Below are positions 6,601-12,819 of a stretch of 23,325 nt of DNA, piece after piece. Below the pieces are notes generated by a model. It was not told where the DNA came from. It searched no databases and was given only the letters and a program-made list of their open reading frames with translations. The stretch is from Solirubrobacterales bacterium (GTDB lineage: Bacteria > Actinomycetota > Thermoleophilia > Solirubrobacterales > 70-9): assembly GCA_030152805.1 (NCBI GenBank), contig JASLIG010000085.1:1-23325 (forward strand). Reading direction: 5' to 3'. The position numbers and the translations under genes were made by a program. Position 1 is the stretch's first letter. Each line of letters begins with the position of its first letter.

Positions 6601-8136
6601 TCAAGGAAGGGGCTGGATCCGCGTCAGGGACGGCAGATCGCCAAATTCATTGCGCGCGTAGTAAGGCGAGGAAATCGCGCTGGCGAAAGCCGCCTGCGAC
6701 GCGGCCGTGGACTCGATCGGCCAGTCCCACCGCCCGCCGTCTTCGAAGACGTTCCAGTTGAACCAGTTCACCGCCTTGATCTTGGGGAAACTGGATGGAA
6801 TCGCGTTGGTGAGGGAGTTTGTGATCCAACTCGGCTTGGATCCTCCGAACTCCGTGGAAGACGTCTCCCCGATCATGATCGGCTTCGTAGGCGCGAGCGA
6901 GATCAGCGCGTTGTATGTCGGTGAAAACAGTTCGTAGAAACTCGTCCATCGCGCGGGCCTGAGTGGATTCAGCCCAAAGTTGTAGCCGTCGATGCAGGTC
7001 CAGTCGACGTACGAGTCGCCTGGGTAGAGCTGGGCCAGCGAGGTGCTGCCTTGAAATATCGCGTTGGGACACCACACCCAGGTGATGTTCGTTGCACCCT
7101 GTGCTTCGGCAATGTCGTGGAAACGCCGCCAGGCGCTGACGTAGATGGCCGGGTTGGCGGCCGCCTCCGAGCCCCAGGGGAACCAGGTGCCGTTCATCTC
7201 CCACAGCCAGCGAAAGAAGAATGGTTGGCCGTAGTTCCTGACCGCTCTGGCCCAGCTGGTCAGATACGAATCGTAGGAACCGCTGGCGATGCTCTGCAGC
7301 GATGCTCCGCTATTCCCCATGTCCATCAGTGGAATGGCGCCGCGTTTGTCGGTCAGTTCAAGCGGTGAGGGGTAGAAGATCTGCGCCCAGGGAGCCGGTT
7401 GCCCAAAGTGGACGATCGACGCCGGCTTGCCGGCGTGGCTTTCGAACGTACTCCAGGTCGTGCCGTCCCACGGGGCATCGGTCAGGCCGCCGCCATAGAC
7501 GTCGCCATCCATCCACGAACCCCAATAGACCCGCGGCGCGGGACTGCTGCTGGGGGGCTCTGGACGATCGAGGCGCAAACGGAGGAAGGCGGCGTAGACC
7601 GACGCCCTGCCGGACCCGTAGGAAGTTGCTCCCCGCAGCAGGATGTACGCGTTGTCGAGCTGGGATTGACCACCGTTCATCGGAACCGATACCGCGTGCC
7701 ACCCGGCGCTCGCAAACCTCCCCGTCGCCAGGCGATTATCAGCGCCGTCCCGCACCTCGAGTGTGACTTCGTTCGAATTGGGCGTGTATATCCAGGCGCT
7801 TGCCCCTTTTACGCTCGCGCCCGCCATCGAGGTCGTTCCAAGGCCAACCCTGAGCGACCATTCTCCGCTGAGCACATAATTGGAGTTGGTGGGGGCGTTG
7901 AACTCGGTGACATTGTCATTCAGCGCATCCCAGGCGCGGTAGGCGCCCACGATCGACCATCCCCCGAGGCGAATGTCGGTGTTGGGTCGAAGGTAGGTCG
8001 TCGTCACAGCCGCCGTTGCGCTGCCGGTGCAAGCAAGCAGCGCCATGGCGGTGAGACAGATTACGAGTGAGTAACGGCTTTTTCGTGGGTTGGAATCCAC
8101 ATCGTTCTTGCCATTGACCGGGCAAGCCCCCTGCAA
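6601..8136 (-). CDS. Secreted glycoside hydrolase family 26 protein with N-terminal jelly-roll-like domain
   Basis: 511 residues if started at the TTG at 8136. Signal peptide: basic NPRKSRYS, hydrophobic core, cleavage near ATAAV (about 40-44). An N-terminal beta-rich domain (about 46-190, beginning TYLRPNTDI) resembles carbohydrate-binding jelly-rolls, and a Pro/Ser linker (191-200) leads to the catalytic barrel (about 201-500). GH26 hallmarks are present: acid/base Glu313 in FRWLWEMNG and nucleophile Glu424 in IMIGETSS. The family cleaves beta-mannans or mixed beta-glucans; the substrate cannot be read from sequence. The start is uncertain: TTG 8136 has TAGGAA 5 nt upstream, while GTG 8100 gives a shorter signal peptide. 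Composition is less G/C-rich than the neighbours, suggesting a more recent arrival (inference). The 89-bp gap upstream holds a 6-bp hairpin at 8194-8211 and no T-tract. Confidence 0.88.
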   Translation of the reverse strand: MQGACPVNGKNDVDSNPRKSRYSLVICLTAMALLACTGSATAAVTTTYLRPNTDIRLGGWSIVGAYRAWDALNDNVTEFNAPTNSNYVLSGEWSLRVGLGTTSMAGASVKGASAWIYTPNSNEVTLEVRDGADNRLATGRFASAGWHAVSVPMNGGQSQLDNAYILLRGATSYGSGRASVYAAFLRLRLDRPEPPSSSPAPRVYWGSWMDGDVYGGGLTDAPWDGTTWSTFESHAGKPASIVHFGQPAPWAQIFYPSPLELTDKRGAIPLMDMGNSGASLQSIASGSYDSYLTSWARAVRNYGQPFFFRWLWEMNGTWFPWGSEAAANPAIYVSAWRRFHDIAEAQGATNITWVWCPNAIFQGSTSLAQLYPGDSYVDWTCIDGYNFGLNPLRPARWTSFYELFSPTYNALISLAPTKPIMIGETSSTEFGGSKPSWITNSLTNAIPSSFPKIKAVNWFNWNVFEDGGRWDWPIESTAASQAAFASAISSPYYARNEFGDLPSLTRIQPLP

Positions 8137-8225
8137 CTGGATTCCTATCAGCCGCGCCCCCGCGATTAGAAGAGCGCCTTTGTGTGATCCTGGGATGGCG
8201 ATTTGGCCATCTGGGTTTTAGCCAG

Positions 8226-9215
8226 TTAGTAGTACGCGTTCCACCCTGCGAACTCCCGTCCGGCGAACTTCTGCAGCTCTGCGACATCAGTACCGAAACG
8301 GCCACGCACAGTCTCAAACAGGTCATCGGGGAGCTTTGGCTTGGGCGCGGGGGGCTTCTCGGGGTCGTGGACGACCTTCTCGACGATCCAGCGCATCGAC
8401 TCCGGTAGGCGGTCGAAGTTGCGGTCGAAGGAGCGGAAGCCCGGCAGCTTGATCAGCTTCTCCATGAACTGGTATTTGTCGCCCTGCTTGGCGCTCGACT
8501 TCTCCCACTCGCGGTCGAACTGCTCGGAGGTGAAGCCCTCGTCGACGCCGGCGAAGGCGAAGGCCTTGCGCATCGTCTCCTCGCGTTCGGTCTGCAGCTC
8601 CTCCTGGGTGATGATCTCGATCTGCTCGCGATCGAAGTGCTCGAGGTAGGGCTGCAGCTGCATCCAGTACTTGGAGCGGTTCATGTAGGAGCTCTCGGGC
8701 TGGGAGAGGACCTCGACCAGATCGCCGGTCTCATAGCCCGCGCCGGTGGCGTGGACCCAGTGGGAGAGGATGCGCTTGATCGGGTCGCGCACCATGTAGA
8801 GCAGGCGCGCGTCGGGGCAGTGCTCGCGGATGCGCTCGGCGACGCCGCTGAAGCGGGGCAGGTTGGTGTAGTGGGGGGAGGACTCGCCGCGGACCTCGAA
8901 GCGGTCGTCGAAGCGGCTCGCGTACCAGTCGAGGCCGAGGTCCCAGTTGAGCTCCCGGGCGAAGAAGTTGAGCTCCTTCGGCTTCGACATCTGAATTTCG
9001 GGATGGAGGCCGAGGTAGTGGTGGATGCTCGTCGTGCCGCACTTGAGCCCGCCGATGATGATCAGGTTCGGCAGCTGCGCGTGGCGCTTGCGACGGCGCC
9101 GGAAGCGGCTTTTGCGGTCCGCCGTGTAGCGCTCGCGGGCACGCGCGCACATCGCCTCGTCGGCGGGGTCGCGGGGGGCCTGCGCAGTGGCGATCTGGGT
9201 CTCGGCCTCTGACAC
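8226..9215 (-). CDS. PAPS-dependent sulfotransferase
   Basis: 329 residues. The 5'-phosphosulfate loop is IIGGLKCGTTSIHHYL (about 53-68, Lys58 and Thr61-Ser63), close to the N-terminus. The 3'-phosphate site is MVRDPIKRILSHW (141-153, Arg143 and Ser151). Both are standard for enzymes moving sulfate from PAPS to a hydroxyl or amine; the LHPEIQMSKPKELNFF segment is typical of the heparan/NodH-like branch acting on glycans or lipids. The acceptor is unknown. The basic N-terminus (about 34-45, RKSRFRRRRKRH) has no clear membrane helix. The frame stays open far upstream across the divergent gene, but conserved sequence begins only here; the GTG at 9215 is supported by TACACT 9 nt before it. An alternative is the ATG at 9152. 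Confidence 0.88.
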   Translation of the reverse strand: MSEAETQIATAQAPRDPADEAMCARARERYTADRKSRFRRRRKRHAQLPNLIIIGGLKCGTTSIHHYLGLHPEIQMSKPKELNFFARELNWDLGLDWYASRFDDRFEVRGESSPHYTNLPRFSGVAERIREHCPDARLLYMVRDPIKRILSHWVHATGAGYETGDLVEVLSQPESSYMNRSKYWMQLQPYLEHFDREQIEIITQEELQTEREETMRKAFAFAGVDEGFTSEQFDREWEKSSAKQGDKYQFMEKLIKLPGFRSFDRNFDRLPESMRWIVEKVVHDPEKPPAPKPKLPDDLFETVRGRFGTDVAELQKFAGREFAGWNAYY

Positions 9216-9223
9216 GAGCGGGC

Positions 9224-9230
9224 TAGTGTA
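9224..9230. promoter_or_regulatory. Shared symmetric -10 region for two divergent leaderless genes
   Basis: Top strand TAGTGT (9224-9229) lies 7 nt before the ATG at 9237. Bottom strand TACACT (9230-9225) lies 9 nt before the GTG at 9215. The two TANNNT boxes overlap by 5 bp, and the whole intergenic space is only 21 bp. One near-palindromic element could therefore drive both genes, one direction at a time. Confidence 0.6.
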
Positions 9231-9236
9231 ACTGCG

Positions 9237-10241
9237 ATGCCCTTCGCTGATCTCGCATCCAGCTTCGAGTCGTTCTTCCACGCGACCAGCTCCTTCTTCG
9301 AGCACCTCTCCGACATCAACTGGACGCCTTTCGCGATCGCGCTCGGCTGCCTGCTCGGCATGCAGCTCGCCCGCGCCTGGGCCTGGCGCAACGTGCTCTG
9401 CGCCGCCTATCCGGACAAGAGGATCTCCTTCCTGCAGCTCGGCGCGGCCTACCTCGCGGGGGCCGGGATCAACGCGATCGTTCCCGCCCGCGCCGGCGAC
9501 GTGACCAAGGTCTTCCTGGTCAAGCGCCAGATCCCAGACTCCTCCTACCCGGCGGTGACCTCGTCCTTCCTGGTCCAGTCGGTCTTCGACACCGCCGCGG
9601 GCCTGCTCGTCTTCCTCTACGCGGTCACCCAGGGCCTGCTGCCCGAACCGCCGCAGCTGCCCCACTCGCGCGCCTTCGAGATCTCCTTCTGGGTCAATCA
9701 TCCGCGAACGCTCCTGATCGTCACCGGCGCGCTGCTGCTGGCCCTGGCCATCGGCGTCTACTACCTGGCCCACCACGTGCGCCGCTTCTGGGCGCGGGTC
9801 CGCCAGGGGCTGGTGATCCTCACCCAGCCACGCCGCTACCTCCGCCAGGTCGCGGCCTGGCAGGGACTCGGTTGGCTCTTCCGCTTCGCCGCCTTCTGGT
9901 TCTTCCTCGAGGCCTTCGGCATCGGTGGCTCGGTGCCCAACGTGCTGCTGGTGATGAGCGTGCAGGCGATCGCGACGATCGTCCCCTTCACGCCCGGCGG
10001 TGCCGGCGCCCAGCAGGCGCTGCTCGTCGCCACCCTGCACGGGCCCTCGCGCGCAGCCGTGCTCTCCTTCTCGGTCGGGACCCAGATCGCGATGGCGGCC
10101 TGGTCCGTCGTCCTCGGCTTCGCCGCGATCCTGCTCGTCTTCCGCACGACCGACTGGAAAGGCCTGATCCGCCAGGCCCAGGACGAGGCGGAGCGGGAGG
10201 AAGCGGCCACACCGAGTCCTTCCACCGCGGGAACGCGCTGA
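9237..10241 (+). CDS. Lysylphosphatidylglycerol synthase TM-region/flippase-like membrane protein (UPF0104 type)
   Basis: 334 residues with about seven or eight membrane helices (about 30-50, 68-82, 108-133, 158-180, 207-227, 233-252, 272-303). Family signatures are present: INAIVPARAGDVTKVFLVKR (78-97) and PFTPGGAGAQQALLVATL (250-267). Members are integral membrane proteins related to the flippase half of MprF and are thought to move lipids or lipid-linked sugars across the membrane. There is no aminoacyl-transferase domain, so lysyl-PG synthesis itself is not implied. It is divergent from the sulfotransferase through a shared -10 region, hinting at a joint role in modifying and exporting an envelope lipid or glycan (inference). 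The tail (about 305-334) is charged and cytosolic. Confidence 0.87.
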   Translation: MPFADLASSFESFFHATSSFFEHLSDINWTPFAIALGCLLGMQLARAWAWRNVLCAAYPDKRISFLQLGAAYLAGAGINAIVPARAGDVTKVFLVKRQIPDSSYPAVTSSFLVQSVFDTAAGLLVFLYAVTQGLLPEPPQLPHSRAFEISFWVNHPRTLLIVTGALLLALAIGVYYLAHHVRRFWARVRQGLVILTQPRRYLRQVAAWQGLGWLFRFAAFWFFLEAFGIGGSVPNVLLVMSVQAIATIVPFTPGGAGAQQALLVATLHGPSRAAVLSFSVGTQIAMAAWSVVLGFAAILLVFRTTDWKGLIRQAQDEAEREEAATPSPSTAGTR

Positions 10242-10280
10242 CCTCGCGAAGGCGTCCTGACGCGGGATAAGGATTGGCGT

Positions 10281-10841
10281 GTGGGTGACGTGACCGACAG
10301 CCCGGCAAACGACCGTCCCAACCCGCGCACGGTGACGGCGCTTCTCGAGGAGGTGCGGCGGACTCTCGATGACGAGCGCGCGCACGGCGAGGGACTCGAT
10401 ACGAGGCTGGGGCAGCTGACTGGATTCTCCGGGGTGATCCTCACCCTGATCGCTCCGCTCGGCGCCGCCCACCTCGGTGATGGCAACGGGACCCCGTTTG
10501 AGATCTTCTACGCCGCCTCGGTGCTGCTTCTCGCGGGAGCCGCCTTGATGGCTGTCACCAGCGGGGTCAGGAGGAGGGTCGTGCTGATTGGGAACAGGGC
10601 GGTGCGGGTGCCGTGGGAGCGGATCGGCGTTGGCGTCAAAGTGCTCGATGACTTCAGTGGGCCTTACACGGTCCGGGAGACCGTCTCGATCGAGCAGAAG
10701 ATGATCGCCTCGACGGTGAAGGCGATCAAGGACCAGCGAGAATTGAACAGCCTCAAGAACGACCTGATGAGATGGGTGACGTTCGGCCTGGTTGGCGGCC
10801 TGCTCGCCGTTGCCGCTCAAGCCCTTACACTTGCGTCATGA
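10281..10841 (+). CDS. Small membrane protein with cytosolic helical region, unknown function
   Basis: 186 residues, starting at GTG with AAGGA 7 nt upstream. An N-terminal charged helix (about 16-47: LLEEVRRTLDDERAHGEGLDTRLGQL) leads into TM1 (about 48-64) and TM2 (about 75-95). A central soluble stretch follows, with a second charged helical region (about 133-163), then a C-terminal TM3 (about 165-184). The layout, a helix ending in LDTRxGQLTGFSGVIL followed by paired helices, resembles the broad group of small bacterial membrane proteins that includes the SLATT and Pycsar TM effectors. No nucleotide cyclase or sensor gene is nearby, so a defence role is not claimed. Unrecognised family. 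Its stop overlaps a 25-codon reading frame that ends just before a terminator. Confidence 0.8.
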   Translation: MGDVTDSPANDRPNPRTVTALLEEVRRTLDDERAHGEGLDTRLGQLTGFSGVILTLIAPLGAAHLGDGNGTPFEIFYAASVLLLAGAALMAVTSGVRRRVVLIGNRAVRVPWERIGVGVKVLDDFSGPYTVRETVSIEQKMIASTVKAIKDQRELNSLKNDLMRWVTFGLVGGLLAVAAQALTLAS

Positions 10842-10915
10842 TCAATTTGCGCCAAGCTCAGCTCCTTCCGCCAGATCCAGTCGAGCCTTGGCCGATGGAA
10901 CCGCTGGGCAGCTAG
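10838..10915 (+). CDS. Possible 25-residue peptide, coupled to the upstream gene
   Basis: ATG at 10838 overlaps the upstream TGA as ATGA, the arrangement used by the translationally coupled pairs elsewhere in this window. The frame runs 25 codons (begins MINLRQAQLL, ends EPLGS) to a TAG at 10913-10915. A terminator hairpin starts 7 nt later, so the transcript 3' end is filled by this frame. It is Pro-rich with no membrane segment. No family recognised; a chance frame cannot be excluded. Confidence 0.3.
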   Translation: MINLRQAQLLPPDPVEPWPMEPLGS

Positions 10916-10921
10916 CCCCTC

Positions 10922-10944
10922 ACCGGCCGGTGGAGGCCGGTTTT
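10922..10944 (+). terminator. Intrinsic terminator
   Basis: ACCGGCC (10922-10928) pairs with GGCCGGT (10935-10941) across a GGTGGA loop, followed by TTTTC. It terminates the plus-strand unit ending at 10841 or 10915 and touches the stop codon of the convergent gene at 10944. Confidence 0.65.
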
Positions 10945-11639
10945 CAGCTCGACCAACCTGGATAGGCGCCGTGGATGCGCCACTGCCATGGTGGGCGTTC
11001 GGAGGCGGGGAACCCGTAGTGGTTGCGGCCCGGGAGGGTCTCGAGCGGGACGAGCGCGGGATCGTCTCCGAGCAGGACGGGGACGTCGTGGGCGGCTTCG
11101 ATATCGGCTCGCCCGGCCCGGCGCACGATCCGTGTCCAGCCGAGGCCGGGGCGGTAGAGCCAGTAGGTGAGTTCGACCCAGCCGAGCGTGCGGCGACGGT
11201 CGCGCAGCTCGGTGAAGGCGGTCGTGCGCCGGCGCGAGGCGGTCAGGTGCGGGCCGGCGGCGACGGCGCAACTTTCGCGGCGGCAGTAGCGGAAGTCGAC
11301 CGGGACCAGGGGCAGGCCGCTGGGACCTGGCTCGGCCAGGGGCGACGGCGCCAGGGCGCGGGCGAGGCGGGCCAGCGGCCAGCCGTAGGCGGGCACGAGC
11401 GGATGGTGCCGGCAGTTGTCCGGCAGGCGTGGGGCGCAGGCGAGGCGGCGGGAGATCGTGCCGCCGAGATCGCGGCCGGCGTCGACTTCCCCGCCTGCCG
11501 CGACGGCGGCGATCGCGGCCAGCGCCAGCAGCGCGATCAGGGTGACCAGGCCGGCCTGCTCGACGCTCGCCGCGCCGCTCTCGGCGTCCCGCTCCAAAAG
11601 CCACGCCTGCCCGCGCCCGTCCTTTCGCTCGCCGTGCAT
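10944..11639 (-). CDS. Flp/TadE-like prepilin-type exported protein
   Basis: 231 residues. The N-terminus has the class III (Flp/TadE) prepilin layout: a charged leader, Gly22, then AASVE with Glu27 at the +5 position, followed by a hydrophobic helix (about 29-48, QAGLVTLIALLALAAIAAVA). In true Flp pilins the residue after the Glu is usually Tyr; here it is Gln. If processed, a TadV-type peptidase would cut after Gly22. The remaining 180 residues are Arg/Pro-rich and extracytoplasmic, with several cysteines (68, 76, and CRRESC at about 118-123) that could form disulfides. No tad assembly genes are in the window. ATG start supported by TATCGT 7 nt upstream. Family beyond the N-terminus unrecognised. 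Confidence 0.68.
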   Translation of the reverse strand: MHGERKDGRGQAWLLERDAESGAASVEQAGLVTLIALLALAAIAAVAAGGEVDAGRDLGGTISRRLACAPRLPDNCRHHPLVPAYGWPLARLARALAPSPLAEPGPSGLPLVPVDFRYCRRESCAVAAGPHLTASRRRTTAFTELRDRRRTLGWVELTYWLYRPGLGWTRIVRRAGRADIEAAHDVPVLLGDDPALVPLETLPGRNHYGFPASERPPWQWRIHGAYPGWSS

Positions 11640-11646
11640 TGCCGCG

Positions 11647-11652
11647 ACGATA
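11647..11652 (-). promoter_or_regulatory. -10 box (TATCGT) for the prepilin-like gene
   Basis: On the minus strand TATCGT is followed by 7 nt and the ATG at 11639. No Shine-Dalgarno sequence lies between; a leaderless transcript is likely. Confidence 0.5.
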
Positions 11653-11720
11653 GGTCCGGCGGGCGCACGCGTGGCGCGCGGGATGTCGCGGCTTTGCCCC
11701 GCAACCGCCTTCTGCTATTC

Positions 11721-11999
11721 ATGTGGTCAATGGAGGGCAGCCCCTTCAACCTCTTTGGCGACCCCGACGAGTTCCGCGCCCGCATGGAGGAGCTCTCGGA
11801 GCAGATGCAGTCCTCCCAGCGCGTCGCCTGGGCCGACAACGCGATCAAGCTCGCGGTCGAGATGACCGTCGCCTCGATCGGCCGGCTCGACCTCTCCGGC
11901 GGCCCAGACCAGCAGGCGATGCAGGTGCGCGACGCGATCCGGGTCCTCTTCCCCGAGGCGGTTACTTTGGTGCGCGAGGCTCGCGAAGGGCTCTCGTAG
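11721..11999 (+). CDS. Small acidic helical protein, unknown function
   Basis: 92 residues from the ATG at 11721 (89 from the ATG at 11730). It begins MWSMEGSPFNLFGDPDEFRARMEE and appears all-helical: an amphipathic helix about 15-34, another about 36-54 (WADNAIKLAVEMTVASIG) and a third about 63-90 (DQQAMQVRDAIRVLFPEAVTLVREAR). It has no cysteines, membrane segments or signal peptide, so it is probably cytosolic. The frame is open well upstream, but that part lies antisense to the prepilin-like gene and is not conserved-looking. There is no good ribosome site; TATTCA 8 nt before 11730 is a near -10 match. Family not recognised. Confidence 0.6.
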   Translation: MWSMEGSPFNLFGDPDEFRARMEELSEQMQSSQRVAWADNAIKLAVEMTVASIGRLDLSGGPDQQAMQVRDAIRVLFPEAVTLVREAREGLS

Positions 12000-12003
12000 C
12001 GTC

Positions 12004-12117
12004 GGGCCTGTCCCGGTAGGGGTTTCGCTTAACTTTTTCGATGTAGAGGATGCCGCTGGCGCCGCAAGGTTGGCGCCGAAAAAGTACAAGACGCTTCACC
12101 CCTACCGGGACAGGCCC
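12004..12117. repeat. 114-bp triple-nested inverted repeat
   Basis: The outer arms are a perfect 20-bp inverted repeat (12004-12023 and 12098-12117; left arm begins GGGCCTGTCC). One mismatch further out, pairing extends to 12001/12120. Inside is a perfect 9-bp pair (12032-12040 ACTTTTTCG with 12077-12085). Within that, GGCGCC occurs at 12058-12063 and 12072-12077; it is self-palindromic and can pair across an 8-nt loop, although the last base is shared with the middle arm. The element fills the 131-bp gap between the convergent genes ending at 11999 and 12131. No transposase and no clear target duplication. It could be a bidirectional terminator, a MITE or REP-like sequence, or a structured RNA. 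Confidence 0.85.
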
Positions 12118-12130
12118 TACCGTGTTCTGC

Positions 12131-12772
12131 TTAGAGGAGCTCGAAGCGTAGGGTGATCGTGCCGCCGCGCTTCGTAGCTGCTGCGATCAGCTCCAAGGGG
12201 AGGGCGGCGAGGAGGGCTGGGATCGCTACTACTACGCTGATCAGGGCGTCTAGGCGGCGCTGCCAGGGTTGCTCCGCCGGGGCGGCTGTGCCGCGGCCGA
12301 GGGCGGCTAGGGCGACGTTGCGGCCGAAGGTGAAGCCGTTGAGGATCGTCTGCCACATCGTCGCCAGCCCGGCGGCGGGCGCCCAGCGGGCGCGGGTGAC
12401 CACTTGGTCGCGGTTGGCGACAAGCCGCCGCACCGCCTCCTCGGTGAAGAGGTAGCGGCCGCCCGGTTCGAGGCCCGCCCAGCCGGCGCCGCCGATCCAG
12501 GCCGCGAAGCCGGCCCGGTTGACGATCCTTAGCTCGCCACCGGGCCCGCAGCGATCGAGCGCGGCCAGCGCGTCCTCGACCCCGCCCGCCTCGCCGGCCA
12601 CTCCCAGCCCGCAGCTCTCGCAGCGCCGCACCGGCCCGGCGAGGCCAGGTCGCCTATCGATCCACCCGAAGAGCGGCTCTCCGCAGGCGGGGCAGGGGGG
12701 ATTCTCGGGCCCGGCACCTGCCTCGAGCGGCACGACGGGAGTTCGCTGGCGGCCATCTGGCGCGGAGTTCAT
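12131..12772 (-). CDS. Remnant SAM-methyltransferase-family protein: zinc ribbon plus C-terminal membrane tail, core missing
   Basis: 213 residues. The N-terminus has a zinc ribbon with two CxxC pairs (Cys27/Cys30 in CPACG, Cys51/Cys54 in CESCG). From about 65 the sequence follows the C-terminal half of class I methyltransferases that begin with such a ribbon: DALAALDRCGPGGELRIVN (67-85) matches the late Rossmann strand, and YLFTEEAVRRLVANRDQVV (107-125) the following helix. The hydrophobic tail (about 178-198) and final strand (GGTITLRFELL) are also family-like. The SAM-binding glycine motif and about 100 residues between ribbon and strand are absent, so catalysis is unlikely. The ATG at 12772 is preferred over 12865 because it avoids the divergent gene and has TACGCT 7 nt upstream. 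It could be a pseudo-enzyme, regulator or decaying gene. Confidence 0.65.
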   Translation of the reverse strand: MNSAPDGRQRTPVVPLEAGAGPENPPCPACGEPLFGWIDRRPGLAGPVRRCESCGLGVAGEAGGVEDALAALDRCGPGGELRIVNRAGFAAWIGGAGWAGLEPGGRYLFTEEAVRRLVANRDQVVTRARWAPAAGLATMWQTILNGFTFGRNVALAALGRGTAAPAEQPWQRRLDALISVVVAIPALLAALPLELIAAATKRGGTITLRFELL

Positions 12773-12779
12773 CGCCGGT

Positions 12780-12785
12780 AGCGTA
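12780..12785 (-). promoter_or_regulatory. -10 box (TACGCT) for the remnant methyltransferase gene
   Basis: TACGCT on the minus strand lies 7 nt before the ATG at 12772, within the 47-bp gap shared with the divergent gene at 12820. No Shine-Dalgarno is present. Confidence 0.5.
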
Positions 12786-12806
12786 CGCCCAGGTCGTCGA
12801 TGCAGA

Positions 12807-12812
12807 TAGGCT
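12807..12812 (+). promoter_or_regulatory. -10 box (TAGGCT) for the membrane-protein gene at 12820
   Basis: TAGGCT is followed by 7 nt and the ATG at 12820. It is the same hexamer as the box before the reductase at 6536. No Shine-Dalgarno is present, so a leaderless mRNA is likely. Confidence 0.55.
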
Positions 12813-12819
12813 CGCCGGC

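Noticed and set aside
9216..10820. The sulfotransferase frame stays open for more than 500 further codons upstream on the minus strand.
   Set aside because: This stretch is antisense to two well-supported plus-strand genes and encodes only charged low-complexity sequence, as expected from strong third-position G/C bias. The conserved sulfotransferase starts near 9215.
10281..10841. The possibility of a Pycsar/CBASS-type defence system around the small membrane protein.
   Set aside because: No nucleotide cyclase, CD-NTase or sensor gene is nearby; the resemblance is limited to general layout.
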